Assembly: GCF_030272615.1 (NCBI RefSeq)
Contig: NC_081412.1
Location: 664,914,481 to 664,978,480, forward strand
From: Cryptomeria japonica
Lineage: Eukaryota > Streptophyta > Pinopsida > Cupressales > Cupressaceae
Length of the DNA: 64,000 bases
Direction of reading: 5' to 3'
Shown: positions 45,194 to 57,373 of the stretch, in pieces
How positions within the stretch are numbered: the stretch's first letter is position 1
How the letters are laid out: every line of letters begins with the position of its first letter
Made by a program: the position numbers and the translations under genes
Notes under the pieces: model-generated
What the model was told of the DNA's origin: nothing
The model's database searches: none
The model's input: only the letters and a program-made list of their open reading frames with translations

Positions 45194-47049
45194 CAGATCC
45201 GCCTGGGCACCACCTATCTGTCAAGCCTGCCACGCATCAGCGTCTAGTTTGTCACCTCATCCACCTGGACCACCATGTCACCTTTGGTTCTGTCGGGCAT
45301 CAGTCTTTCGCGCAAAATTCCCCTTTGGTGGGCCGCTCTCATGTCTTATCAAAACCTTTATTTTATCAGTGAGACCAGTTGATATTTCTTTGATGTGCCT
45401 TTGTTGATGGAACTGAGATTTTGGTGAAACCATTTGGAGATTCATCGCGGCCAAGGTCTTCTCAACATTCATTTGCCACCTATTCTGCCACGTGACCGCC
45501 ACTTCACCATTGTTTAACCCACCACCTAGACTTGGGCCCGCCACCTCACTAGCCACCGAACTGACACCACATCAATTGCCAAGTCACGATGATATCTAGA
45601 AAGCAACTAACCATTACAACATAGTGACGACCGTTGGATCATCTTGATCATCATTGATTATCTTTGATCTGATCAACCTTTAGCCTCTCTGAGTGGCTCT
45701 CTCTTATGTCATGGTGTCACCATGTGTCCCCCACTAGGACCTAGGCCCGCCACCTCACTAGCCACTGAACTGCCACCTCATCAGTCTTCAAGTCGTGGTT
45801 ATTAATAATTGATCACTTTCACATGGTGGTATAGTGATGGTCATCTGATCTTCTGCAACCTGCTCGCTTGTTAATTTCTCCTTTTACTGCAAAATTAGGT
45901 CGCTTTGAGATGCATACGCACGTGGAGGGCCCACCAATTCTAAGCTGCCACTTTGTCAAAAGCTCGTAAGCTTTGAAACTAAGGATATAGGTGATCTAGC
46001 TATTAAATACTAAAATACACCTCCACACGACCAATGTGGGATAAATGGTCTATGCCTTGAAAGTTCATTTCTTTTGTAAATCCAGTTTGGCACCCAAGTA
46101 GAAACACCTTACATAGGCCGATTTCATCTGCATTGAAGTTTTTTTGCTTCCCATGTGCGATGCAGGGGATTTGGCGATACACTTGCCAAAATAATTTGGC
46201 TGCAGGTTTTAATTTTTACACCCTCACATTACAAAGCCACGACTCATGCAAGAGAAATGGTTGAACCTTGAACCTTGAACCAAAAAGGTTCAAGGGTTCA
46301 AGTTCAAAATGAATTACAATAATATACTTGCCTTACCATAAAACAAAGCGACGAAGAGAAATCCCTAAAGCAAGGCATCATTGGGTCACCAAATTTAGCA
46401 TGATTTTTATGAGTCCCAACAGTGGCTCTGACTAGGGATAGTTGATTGCAAGATCAACACAAGAGTTTAGAATCTATGGCAGAGCAGACCACCTAGGAAA
46501 TAGGACACATCTCTTCTATTAAATTATTCAATGAGCTTCACTCTCCAAAACAAGGGTTCCTTATTGAAAACCACACAACTGAAAACAAAGCGACTGTACA
46601 ATAGAATTTATTTACATATGGCCCCAGGCCATCAAAATTGGAATCAATGCTTACCTTTGTCAAACACATGATTCTCATTTCCATGTGATGTCATGGAAAT
46701 GGGGAAAAGGCAACAACAAAGTTCAATGTTAATAAGTTAGTTTCAACCATAAAACTAAAACAAAGAGCTAAAAACCATTCCAAACATATCAAAAGAGATT
46801 TCAAAAAATGCATGAAAGAAGTTTAACAAAACAAAAGAAAGGAGAAGAGCCTCCCTAAGATGCTTCCATGATGTCTTTTGATGCTTCTCCCTTGTTTCCC
46901 CCCTATCCAAGTCCCAAATGAGTGTAGCTCTCAACTTTTAGCACAAGCCATGGATGCCATATGGAGATTCAAGATGGTTGGATGTGATAAACAAATGCTA
47001 TGCAAGTGTAGGTAGTGATGCTATGAAAAAGCTCTATGCTAATACCAGT
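45194..47049. other. GC-richer non-coding block with internal duplication
   Basis: From 45194 to about 46200 the DNA is rich in CCACCT. It contains two copies of a block around GGCCCGCCACCTCACTAGCC, near 45535 and 45748. Further right is AT-rich sequence with a short GGTTGAACCTTGAACCTTGAA repeat near 46258. I see no gene. It could be part of the older element or the U5 side of the Tat-like LTR. Confidence 0.45.
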
Positions 47050-48496
47050 ATAATAACAATACTCTAATGCTTCCTTCTTTGCTTGAGGAGAAGGCTTCTA
47101 TTTATAGAAGAAACGGGGAAATGAAGGGTTAAGATTGAGCAAACTTAACAAGGGTTAGGATTGAAAGATATTCAATCCATGTGAGACTTTCAACCCAATC
47201 CCATGTTGACAAGTGTCACCATGAGGAGGATTGAGAGGAGAGATAAGGAGCATTGAATTCTTGAGGGGACATGATGGTTACCCAAGGGGGGTGGGTTAGG
47301 GTTAGGTTAATGGATATTCCTTTTATCCAAGGGATAAAGGAATGTGCAAGGGTTAAATGGTTACCTTAGTCAAAGAAATAAATGCTTTGAAGAGACCCAT
47401 GAGTCAAAAGGATGGTTAAGTTAGCGGAAAGTCTCTAACCAAAGGTAAAAGGTGAGTTAACCATAAATGGTTACGTAAGAGCCTTTAATGGTTTGGAAGA
47501 CTTTAGAGGTTAACCATTTGAAGACTTAAAGCCTTAAATACCTTTCAAAGACTTTGAGGGCTTTGAGAAGTGACGCCAAGTTGCTTAGGAATGTGACAAT
47601 ACTTAGGGGATGGATTAGGCTAATTAGGAAGGGGTTAGAAGAATCTAGAAGGGGGTTATGACTGCAAGTGGGTTTTGTAGGAGAATGCAAGTAGGAGGAA
47701 TTTTGGGATTTTTAATTAAAATAAAATCATTTATTTCAATTAAATGGTGTAATTTGCATTTGGATAGATATTTAAATAAATACTAATTTATTTAAATGTG
47801 AATGTGAATTTTGGATTTAAATAAATCTTAATCTATTTACATGAGAAAAAGGAAGATAAAGCATTTAAATGCTTGAAGACTTTGAGGGAAACCATTAAAG
47901 GCTTAAGAAGACTCTAGAAATAAGCCATTAAATTTGAAGACTTTAAGGGAAACCATTAAAGTCTTAAGAAGACTTTAAGGGAAGCCATTAAGTTTGAAGA
48001 CTTTAAGGGAAACCATTAAAGGCTTAAGAAGACTATAGAAGGAAGCCATTGAGTTTGAAGACTTTAAGGGAAACCATTAAAGGTTTCAAGTGGGTGAGGA
48101 TAAATAGGATTTTAAATAAATAATTTATTTAAAATAGTTGTGCAACTTGCATTTGTAGGAAAATACAAGTGGGTGGAGGATAAAGGTGATTTAAATAAAT
48201 GTTAATTTATTTAAATGTGAGAGGTGGGATTTTGGGGGAATTGAAATAAATATTAATTTATTTAAATGTGAGAAAAGATTTAATTAAATAAATATGATTT
48301 ATTTATTTAATTAATGGTATGAATTTGTTAAGTGAATTAAATCAAATAAATTGAATAATTTATTTAATCAATAGGAGAAGAGGGTTAAGATGAATTAATT
48401 AAATATATTAATTTAATTAATTGTTGATTGATGGTTAATTAATCAAATAAATACTAAATATTCATTTAATTAAGTGGACAGATTTATGTGACTACA
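47050..48496 (-). repeat. Tat-like LTR in minus orientation (left end unresolved)
   Basis: The minus strand starts TGTAGTCACATAAA at 48496, like TGTAGACGTATAAA of the Tat LTR. It carries related blocks near 47560-47680 (GAGAAGTGAC, GCTTAGG.ATGTGACA, TTAGAAGAATCTAGAAGG.GGTTA on +) and a TATA box (CTATAAATAG on minus, near 47100). It interrupts the ORF at 48497-50061. Probably a solo LTR of a relative of the Tat element; I could not fix the left end or a target duplication. Confidence 0.65.
47870..48090. repeat. about 60-bp tandem repeat inside the Tat-like LTR
   Basis: Nearly four copies marked by GGGAAACCATTAAAGGCTTA and GAAGACTTTAAGGGAAACC. It accounts for part of the extra length of this LTR. 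Confidence 0.8.
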
Positions 48497-50061
48497 GCAT
48501 GAATCAAGGGTAAGCTGGAAGTTTCATTTACATTTGCCTGATCACAAACTCTGCAACTTCTCATCAGCTCATCACATAGAAGATAATCAGCATGTTGGTA
48601 ATCATTCAATCTTTGAAAAATAAAACCCACCTTTGAATGTTGATTATCAAATGACATATAACTGTCATATTGTTTACAATTATTTCCCATCTGAAAAGAA
48701 AAGTAACCCTGTTCCATCTGATCACTAGCAACATCAGGCACATGATGATCGCTAGTTTGCACAAATGGAAAGCACTCATCCATAATACAAGCTTACAAAA
48801 TAGAGATGAACATTTGCTCATAAAATGACTGCAGTCTAGCATGTTGATTACACCTTATATTAGCCTTTTGTAAACATGAAAATGCATGATCATATGTCAA
48901 TGGTTCATTTAGCAATTGCAAATCTGGGAAAACAACTTTAGATTTGTCTTTCTCTTTAACACCAAGATCCACACAATACATATCAAATTCTAATTTCATA
49001 TCAACATATGAATCCACATTATCACATTTATCAACCTTATATGCATTTTCATCTTGTCCATTATTCAAATCAAATGTAGGGAAAGAAAAATCATATGTAT
49101 CATACCCCTTACCCTCAAGAACATCATCAGTATCAAAACATACTCTAATTGGGTATGAGAGATTGGGGACATTTCTGGATGTATACTTCTTAAGATCAAC
49201 AGCTAAGAGTTTTGAGATTTGTTCACTCCTTAGTGAAACTTCTCCTTCATTTTCATTTTCATTGGCTTCATCTTTTGTGTTGTAAACCTTGTCCCAATTT
49301 GATGCACACATTAAATATATAGTGCTCATGTCTTTGTGCACATTTATTTTATCATTACAACAACTTGCATATGCATCATGGCCTTTATCATGCTGACCAT
49401 TAAGTGTTTCTATATGTTGCAACATAGTTTCATAACCTTCATTGCAAACACTTTATGGATTGAACTTAACAACAAGATGATCTATATCATTCAGCTCTAC
49501 AACCTTAATAGGCTCCTTACTACTTGAACAACAACTTGTACTTTCACAATTTTCTTCTTTCTCTGAATACATATCTATAGTACCAGGCTGAGAGTAAGAA
49601 TCATCTTCAACATCATATGAGATATCTCCACTCACGGATTCATCTCCATCATTATACTTAATACTATGTGTATTTTCAGATCTGGTCATTTCTATCCCAT
49701 CTATCCATTCTTTAATACTGGCAACACTTTCTTCCCTCAAAGTTGAAGATCAATTAATTGAGTTAGGCTCATCAAGCTCTAAAAATAATTCAATCCAAAC
49801 TAACTCATGGGGTCTAACATCAACTAGAAGCTAATTTAATGCAACAAGAAATCTTTCATTAAAAACTTATGATGATTCAACCTTTCTCTTCTCTACCTTC
49901 CTTCTTAAAAACAAGGTGCACCTATCTTGGATCTTTTGAAGATGTATTTCAATCTCCCTATGAATGTCATTCAAATTTGACAAAGAAATTTTAGATCTAG
50001 GAATCACATCTAGATCGATCAAATTTGAAAAAATGATTGAACCATTACCATGAAAATGCAT
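48497..50061 (-). pseudogene. decayed leader ORF of the older minus-strand element
   Basis: One minus-strand frame runs from 50061 (MHFHGNGSIIF) to the LTR at 48496. It is broken by only a few in-frame stops (about 49869, 49743, 49452 and 48792) and no frameshift. The text is acidic and rich in D, N, S and E, with a cysteine-containing helical end (HAFSCLQKANIRCNQHARLQ). No Gag, protease or zinc knuckle is recognisable. By position right after the PBS it should be the first ORF of the element. Its C-terminus is lost to the LTR insertion. Confidence 0.5.
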
Positions 50062-50725
50062 CTTACTGTTTTACTCTCTTTTCAAAACATATGCAGTCAT
50101 TAACTTCATAAACAAACATACTTCTCACCATATTTTTGACTGAAACTTTTCCAAAACAAAAAGTATGTAACTTTATAACCAATACTCCTTTTCCTGGTGA
50201 CTTGCTTCACCTTATAAGGAACAAATAATTATCTCATGAATGGGAAATACTTAGAGTAAATTTGTTGCTACTGTCCACTTTACCTTTGACTAGAAATTTG
50301 AAGAGAATCTCTAAAACTCAGGTTCGTTCTTACAGAGTCGCCACCTCCCTGAAGAGGAATAAAATTTTACCACTGATCTTCACTCTGAAATACATTTAGA
50401 TTTCTGGGTCTCACACAGCAGAGTCACATAATATTATTTTTAAAAAAATTCTCAGCAACAAAATCTCCAGGACACACATTTTCAAATCTAAAAACAACTG
50501 TCAGATTTCTAAACTTCCAAGACTCTTCCCCAAATGAATTTTGGCCAAACTCATGGGTTTGTCTGCAATCAACAAGGTGAATAAAATTTCTCCCAACCTT
50601 ACTAAAAATGCAATTACAAGACACTCTCCTTCCCCAGCAAAGTCACCATTTTTGTTGTGGTGACTCGAATGGGGCAACTCACTTACAATATTTTTCAATA
50701 GTCGATACTAGAGCTCTTTAGATTA

Positions 50726-50744
50726 CTCCCCAGCGAAGTCGCCA
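50726..50744 (-). other. primer binding site of the older element
   Basis: Minus strand TGGCGACTTCGCTGGGGAG, 7 bases after the LTR. This form is like PBSs described for Ogre-type elements (tRNA-Arg, from memory). A second, weaker copy (TGGTGACTTTGCTGGGGAA) lies near 50632-50650. Confidence 0.7.
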
Positions 50745-50751
50745 ATTTTGT

Positions 50752-51568
50752 TGTTCTCAAAAAAGAGAAACCCAAGTTCCCCTACAATCTATCTATGAAA
50801 TAGCCAATCTCAATTAATGAAAAGCTTCAAGGCTTGGACAACATAACATAGGATCCTAATGATGCTCATACACTTCAGGTTCTGCTAGACATAGGGGGGA
50901 CACCCTTTTGATGCATAAAATATAACTAGTTATAGACATATGGCATCAATAAAAGAAGATAAATCTCAAAAGGCTCAACAACAAGGAGGTTACTGCAAAT
51001 GGGCTAGATCTGCATTGACATCTCAACTAGATTGGAGCATGAGATAGGTGGAACAAACTAAAACTACAAACATGAAAAGTCAATGGATATTTGATTTTAA
51101 AATCTCTAACAATTCCCAAAATCTGCAAGATCAATGCCTTATCCAAGGGCATGGAGTCATACATGAATCTACAAATGAAAACCTCTATTGCAAATCCAAA
51201 TTATTGAGAAAGATATCCCTATATTAATGCCTGGCATTAATACATTCTAAAATCAAACAAAGGATCATACATATCTAGACATTATCCTGAGTCCAAAATG
51301 ATTATTCATAGAATTTAAACTCTTCCTTGAAGAGGACCTAAGAACACCCATTACACTCCCACTTTAAGAGGACAAACTCAAACTCCCTTCAAGACTGGAT
51401 TTATTGAAAATTAGAGAAGGCCTAGAGACAATCCAATAAACAGTATATATGCGTTACACATATGTGACCTACAACAAAAAACATCTACGGCAAGACGATA
51501 CTCTATTACTTGAAAAAGGGACATTGTATTGCAAATTTGGAAAAAACTTAGAATTGGAAACCAAGATT
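50752..51568 (-). repeat. 5' LTR copy of the older minus-strand element
   Basis: Starts TGTTCTCAAAAAAGAG on +. See the partner at 44378-45193. Confidence 0.75.
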
Positions 51569-53737
51569 TAGGAGCCTTGCTCACAAAAAATCTGGAACCC
51601 CTTTACAAAATGAGAAGACTCTCGAATAATGAGGAAGGGAGGACAAAATCAGATTTCATTCTCTGACAATAGTAACTACCCTATCTTTCAACATTAACTA
51701 TTTCGCACAACTTGGCCTACAAGAAATACAATCTTTCTGACTGAAAATAAATTCTAATATCTGAGGTAACTTTTCCAAAAATATTTGTTGTGGGTTACAC
51801 TTGACTGCAAAAATGAATTCCTTGGATTGAGAGATTTCTAATGAAATATAATATGTCTATATTAGGGCAAAAGAATAATCCCTTAGTCATCAATCCCTCT
51901 GCAGCTCAGTCATTTAAGTTTCTATCTTTTCACCACAGTCTGAAATTAAATTTTAAACTGACTTTCCCGCACAGATCTCAGCCACATTCCACCTCCTAGT
52001 TCACTCATGAGTCTCTCTATGGTGCAGAAGCACCTAGGACTTAGGCTTATAGGATTTTCTCAATTTTGTCTTATACTGACCCTAGCCAAGTTAGGTATTG
52101 AATAAGGACTCCAGGAGGGTCTAAGAGTGAGTTTTTTGAGTCAAATGTAGGCCTAGTAGAATAAGTTGCTTCCTAGGTTTGCATTTTGTATATAGGTAGT
52201 GGTTTGAGTAGGTAATTGACCTTCTTGATGGTCAAAAGTGTCAAAAATTGGTATAAGAATTAGGGAGGGTTAAAATAGTCTTAGGAATGTTTTAAAATTC
52301 ATGAGTAATGACTTAGAATAGGTTTCATGGATTAGAAGAGCAAAAATTGCAAAAAAGTGCAAAGTTGCAAAAAGTTGTCATGACAACTTTTGAAAGTTGT
52401 CATGACAATTTTTGTCCTAAATTTCTTAGCAATGGAGTTAGGGATAGCTCAATGCCCTATAATGCCTCCACACATGGGGAATACTATAAAAAACTTCTAT
52501 TTCACAGTTACCAAGGTTGGAGTCTTTGTTTTGTAAGATCAACAATATGAAACTACTCCTTTTCAAACTGTTTGTCATTATTTTGAGTTATTTTGCTCAT
52601 TTCGTGAATACAAATGGATTGAATCCATTGATATAGTAATGGATTGAGTATAGTTGGTTTGTTTTAGAGTTCATAGTTTCATTTCAATCTTTGAACTTAG
52701 GTTGTATTAGTGTTTTCTTGGTTTTGTTTGCAAACAACTAGTTTTAGCTTGTACATAGCAATTTTGTGTAAAATGGTTGCCCCATGAATTCCCTCCATGA
52801 TACAATCATGGCCTATTGGGACATGGAAGGAAACCAATTTATAGTGTATATATGCAGTGACAATTTCTGGAGATGGAGTTTGATATGACTGTCACCTTGT
52901 TCTAGCGAGTCCAGGAGCAACCCGGCTAGAGGAGAGAGGGCGAATTTGGTGTGCAAAGTGTAGGGGTGAATGCCAAATCACAATATAACCTTTTGGAGGG
53001 GTCAATGAAGTTAGTAAAGAATTTCCAATGCAAGGGGAAGCCTTGAAAAGACCATTTGTTTCTCAAACACAAACTTGACCAGTCACTGCTGATTAGAATG
53101 CCCAAAAACCCTTCAAAACCCTCATTTTTGGGTTAGGGCATTGTACGGTGGGATAAGGAACAAAAACCATAGAAATCACTTGAGGTTAGGTGTATCTTTG
53201 AAGAGAATTCAAACTTATAGCATTGTCTTTTGGACCGTTTTTCCTCAAGCCCTAGAAAATCGGATTTTGGAGGCCTAATAAGGCTAATTCCTTGTAACCC
53301 TTTTCTAGGCAAAATGGTGAAATCAGTAAGAAAGCTAATGATTGAAAACCTCAAATGGACCCAAAAGGTATTCAAAACATGTTATAGGACACCTCCACAC
53401 CTCTACATCAACTCACAATAGTAGGAGGTCAAATTGACAAGTTGAAGCCAAGATAGCCTTAATGAGCACATGGGAAACATTGTGAATTGGTAAGGTTCCT
53501 AGTGAAAACACTTGAAGAAAACACCTTGAAATGTTAAAGAAGAAAGCCCTAGAAGAGATTGAGAAGGAATTGGAGGTCTTAGAACATAGATAGGCTTGGA
53601 GAGTTGGTGGAATTGAGCAACACCAACTAGGTGAAGTGTGAGCAAGCTAGGTGAACCCCATCAAATTGCTATGAGAGCCTATAAGATTTGGGCTAGGTGA
53701 GTAGATGTCCTCAGTGGAATCTATAGGAGACAAAAAC
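51569..53737 (+). other. probable LTR and leader of a plus-strand gypsy element
   Basis: No gene. Promoter-like features suggest an LTR: a perfect 20-base palindrome at 52371-52390 followed by a near copy at 52393-52412, and a CTATAAAAAA box near 52484. The following kilobase leads to the gag start at 53738. I could not find TG/CA ends or a second copy. Confidence 0.35.
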
Positions 53738-54337
53738 ATGGTGACCAATGCATAGTTGGAAAATAAATTGGATGATCAAGAGGAAGAGAATAGAATCCTG
53801 AAGGAGAAGTTGATTGAATTGGAAAGAAAGCTTGGTAAGATTGAAACCAAGGCAAATGAAGTGTTGGTAAAGGTTGAAGGAGAAGAAGGGAATGGTAAAG
53901 AAGTGTCAGAGATAGACACAATACCAGAACCTGATCCTATCCTAGAACAAGAACCTTTCTTGAAGGCATTGAAGGCCTTAAGTGGTAAATCACTAGAAGG
54001 ATTGTCATTGTTCACTAGTAAGATGGAGACAGAAGTGGTCCTAGAATGGATAGAATGCATGGATAACCATTTTGAATGTGAAGGCATAACTGAATCCCAA
54101 AGAGTCAAGGTAGCAAAGTCAAGGATGAGAGGAGCTTCTCTCACATGGTGGAAATTAGTGCAAGATGAGAGAAAGAAAGTGGGCAAAGCACCAATCTCTT
54201 GTTGGAAAGGGATGTTAGTCAAAATCAAACAAGTCTATCTCCCTGATGACTATGAAGTGCAAATCCATAGAAAAAGACAAAAATTAGACAAAAAGACCTT
54301 GATCTCAGTAGTTATACAGAGGAGTTTCACACCCTAA
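53738..54337 (+). pseudogene. Ty3/gypsy Gag fragment
   Basis: ATG at 53738, an in-frame TAG after five codons, then an open frame. It has an N-terminal coiled coil (about 20 E/K-rich residues on) and a retrotransposon Gag domain: VVLEWIECMDNHFECEGI, QRVKVAKSRMRGASLTWW, SCWKGMLVKIKQVYLPDDYE. Near 54285 the proper continuation (SSYTEEFHTL) is in another frame, so a one-base slip in an A-run broke it. It is then replaced by a tandem repeat. Zinc knuckle and pol are absent. Confidence 0.82.
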
Positions 54338-54438
54338 CCCTATGTCATGATTATATTAGATATGATATACTAACCCTATGTCATGATTATATTAGATATG
54401 ATATACTAACCCTATGTCATGATTATATTAGATATGAT
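54338..54438. repeat. 36-bp tandem repeat, 2.8 copies
   Basis: Unit beginning CCCTATGTCATGATTATATT, at 54338, 54374 and 54410, almost without difference, so recently amplified. It sits at the point where the gag relic ends. Confidence 0.9.
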
Positions 54439-55978
54439 GATGTTATGATAGGGCTTGATTGATGTGACTATCTTGTAAGTGTCTATGTGATAGAGACAAT
54501 GCCATATCACTCATTGCAAGCATGATATGATGTTGCGATTATCTTCACTTGCATGATTATTTACTTTATATGTTGTTGTATATATTTTGTTCGTGACAAG
54601 TTTGCAAGTACCTAACATCAACTCCACCTGGCTTCACAGGTCTGAGCATGTCTTATCCCAATGGCAAGTTGATTGGAGATGACACGACAACCCATTCTAC
54701 ACTCTAGGTTTAAGTTGATTACCCTTGTCATCTTGGTGTCTTGGTGTGATTTGTTTTAACATCTAGTGGTTGCTCGCATTATCCTATGTTGGTGTGCTTT
54801 GAAGTGTTATGATTGTTGGTTTAATTATTGATTGATTAATTAATCAATTTATATAGTTTAATAATGTTAAATTAAATTAATGATTTATATAGTTTATAAT
54901 AAATTAAATTAAATAGTTGATATTAATATTTAATAATAATTTAATGAGAGATTATTATTTTAGTTTTATATTTAATTTAATGATTTAATACCAAAGATAA
55001 TTTTTTATCCGTTTGTGCTTTTTATATTAATGTGGGTACTTTTTTATATCTTTTGGCTATTTCATTAATGGGCTTTTATAATTAATTGTGCCCATGGTTT
55101 ATTTTATCATTGGTTGCTTATAATATTATTATTATTTCTCTTTTTACACTTTTGGGTTAATTAATATATTTTTTCTACCTACCCTATCATTCTATTGACT
55201 AAAGGGTAAGTTAATAAAAATAGTATTTTATAATTCGTACCTTGGTTTCTGAGTAGGGTTGGTAAGAAATATATTGTAACTGTTTATTTTGATTGGCCGA
55301 CAATTTTGTATAGTTTCTCTTTGATTTTTTATTTAATCAACTTCCCTGCATTTTGTCCGGTTAACTATTCTTGAGTTTTCTTCTGCAAATTTTAATCTTG
55401 GCTGGAGATTTATATTTGGTTGTTGGCTTGTGGGAAGAATTTTGCATTTATTGAAGATTGGATTGTGGATTTCGATATGGAGGTTGTCTTTGGTTGTAAT
55501 TTGACTGTGGACTACTCTTCATCGGATTTCATATACCTTTTTCCTTCATTCTCCAAGTTAGAGGCTTTTCTCTTGCATTTATTTTTCTTGAAGAAATTGT
55601 TTCCACCATGTTTGTGTAAAGATTTATTGTGGGGATAGTGAGGATTTGAATATGTTGAATATTAATTATATGGTTAAGAGTAAATAAATATATTGGGGAT
55701 TTGATTTTTATGTGTGTGTTATGAAAGTGTTATGAATGGCTTGGTTCCTCTCTCTGTGTGATGTTGTGAGTTTTTACAGCTTTAGGAATTGATTCTGATG
55801 ATAATAATTTATTTTTTAGACTTAGTTTTGACTTGATTACTGAGATAATTTCATTGTTGCAACTTTTTGGACTCGGTTTTGGCTCCTATTTTTTATGCCT
55901 TAGTAATTTCTAAGCAAATCATCACTTTTTGCTCCGTATTTTTTAGTTTTTAAGCCTCTATTCTGAATGCACTATTTC
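54439..55978. other. AT-rich DNA, no gene recognised
   Basis: Includes a TTAATTAATCAATTTATATAG-like AT stretch at 54830-55000. The open frame 55420-55638 has no domain. Confidence 0.5.
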
Positions 55979-56205
55979 CTATCATAAGTTCCCAAGAAAT
56001 TTTCTATATGCACCACTTCTTGTTGTAGATGCACTAGACTGGGTGACAAATGCACTATTTCCTGTTGCAAAATGTGCCAGGAGATATATGCACCTTCCTA
56101 TAGCAAATACTCCAGGAGATGTTGTAAAAGGACTACTTCCTCCCACAAATCAACCAGGAGATGTTGTGTATGCACTACTTCCTATTGCAAATGCGCTAGG
56201 AGATG
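55979..56205 (+). repeat. CpG-eroded relative of the 21-bp TGCGCTA array
   Basis: GCACTA/GCACCA/GCGCTA motifs start at 55979, 56010, 56031, 56052, 56074 (GTGCCA), 56090, 56179 and 56200. Several steps are 21 or 22 bases, and the larger unit is about 39-42 bases, ending in CCAGGAGATGTTGT. One intact GCGCTA remains at 56200. The variants are those expected when the CpGs of GCGCTA mutate. Confidence 0.65.
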
Positions 56206-56225
56206 TCTTATATACACTAATCTAT

Positions 56226-57340
56226 CTATTTTATCTTCTATGATTTTTCTGAGTTTTTAATCTTCAGTTTTTGGTATCCAGAGGTTGTTCCTTGGTTCAT
56301 GCATTATCCTAGGATTGTTTATTGATTATAATTGTGTATTTACAAAGATGCAGTATGTTTTTGTTATTACTCTTCGAGGTCATTTATTGAATTTATTTTT
56401 ATATGCATGATGTGTGCATTCCATGTTGTTTATAATGCTCATGACATATGTTATTCATGTCTCATGAATTTATATTTGATTAATAACCTTGGTTATCTGG
56501 TTGGATTTTTTGAGATCCCATGTTATGTGTTTTACATTATTGTAACCCTAAGGTCTAGGTGCATGCTAGGGGGAGTGGGTTTCCAAGTAGGTGACTGGGT
56601 CATGAGGAATAGACTGGTAGGTTACCTAGGGTCTAGACCACGAGAATATCTCATTGGAAGTTAACCTTGTAATCAACTGATGACATAAATAATTAATCTT
56701 AATGGGATGGCTAGAGGTAAATCACCATAATAAGAAAATAAATGGATTTGTGGGTTCAACTCATGTCCTTGGGATGTTTATATGGATATGAGAATGGTTG
56801 GGTAGATCTTGGTGATCTAGGTAAGCCAAACTCCCTTGGTATCCTCATAAGTTGAGACAGATTTGCATGAGTATCACAGATGCTGGGACAGGTTCTCAGG
56901 TTCCCATGGTGGCTACATGTGATTTGACACTCTTTCCCTATATGTAGGTCCTAGCAACTTGAGTCTTGATTTATAAGTTGCCTCTAGAGATTTTTGTGTT
57001 GGAAGACTTGTGTTTATTTGAGCTTTGAGTTAGCCTTGAGTTGTGTTTTTTGTTGTGTCCTTTGGCTTTTAGGTGTCAACCTAGATCTAGAGTGTGTGTG
57101 GGATCTTGTGTCATCTCCTAGCATGGGGGGTAGTTCCTTTGGTTCCACATAGTCGGGTGGTCTGATGCCTTCTTCCATTGGGATGTCCTTCTTTGGTTGC
57201 TCTTGCACATGGATGTGGATTCTTTCGTTGCAGTTTATGGATGGATTTTGGTGGCATATTATTGTAATATGATTCATGTGGCATATGTATCTTGTAGAAC
57301 TCTTGATGTAACTTCATATGTCATTGTGAGCCATGCTCCT

Positions 57341-57373
<33 letters not shown>

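Larger units (their letters stand above)
44378..51568 (-). mobile_element. older LTR retrotransposon on minus strand, interrupted by another LTR
   Basis: Direct repeats at 44378-45193 and 50752-51568 (each about 816 bases, roughly 7-9 percent different by eye) are the LTRs. A PBS lies next to the right copy on the minus strand. Between them are a GC-richer non-coding block, a Tat-like LTR in minus orientation, and a decayed ORF next to the PBS. No RT or integrase is left. The copies part abruptly at 45193/51568 without a clear CA/TG end there, so that LTR boundary is uncertain. Confidence 0.7.

Noticed and set aside
45135-45556. Overlapping ORFs in the GC-rich block
   Set aside because: No domain, both strands equally open because of composition, and the region shows duplicated non-coding blocks.
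46400-46440. PBS for the Tat-like LTR near CCCAACAGTGGCTC
   Set aside because: Only a loose likeness to a PBS, and the LTR end beside it could not be located.
55420-55638. 72-codon ORF rich in F and L
   Set aside because: AT-rich chance frame without domain or context.
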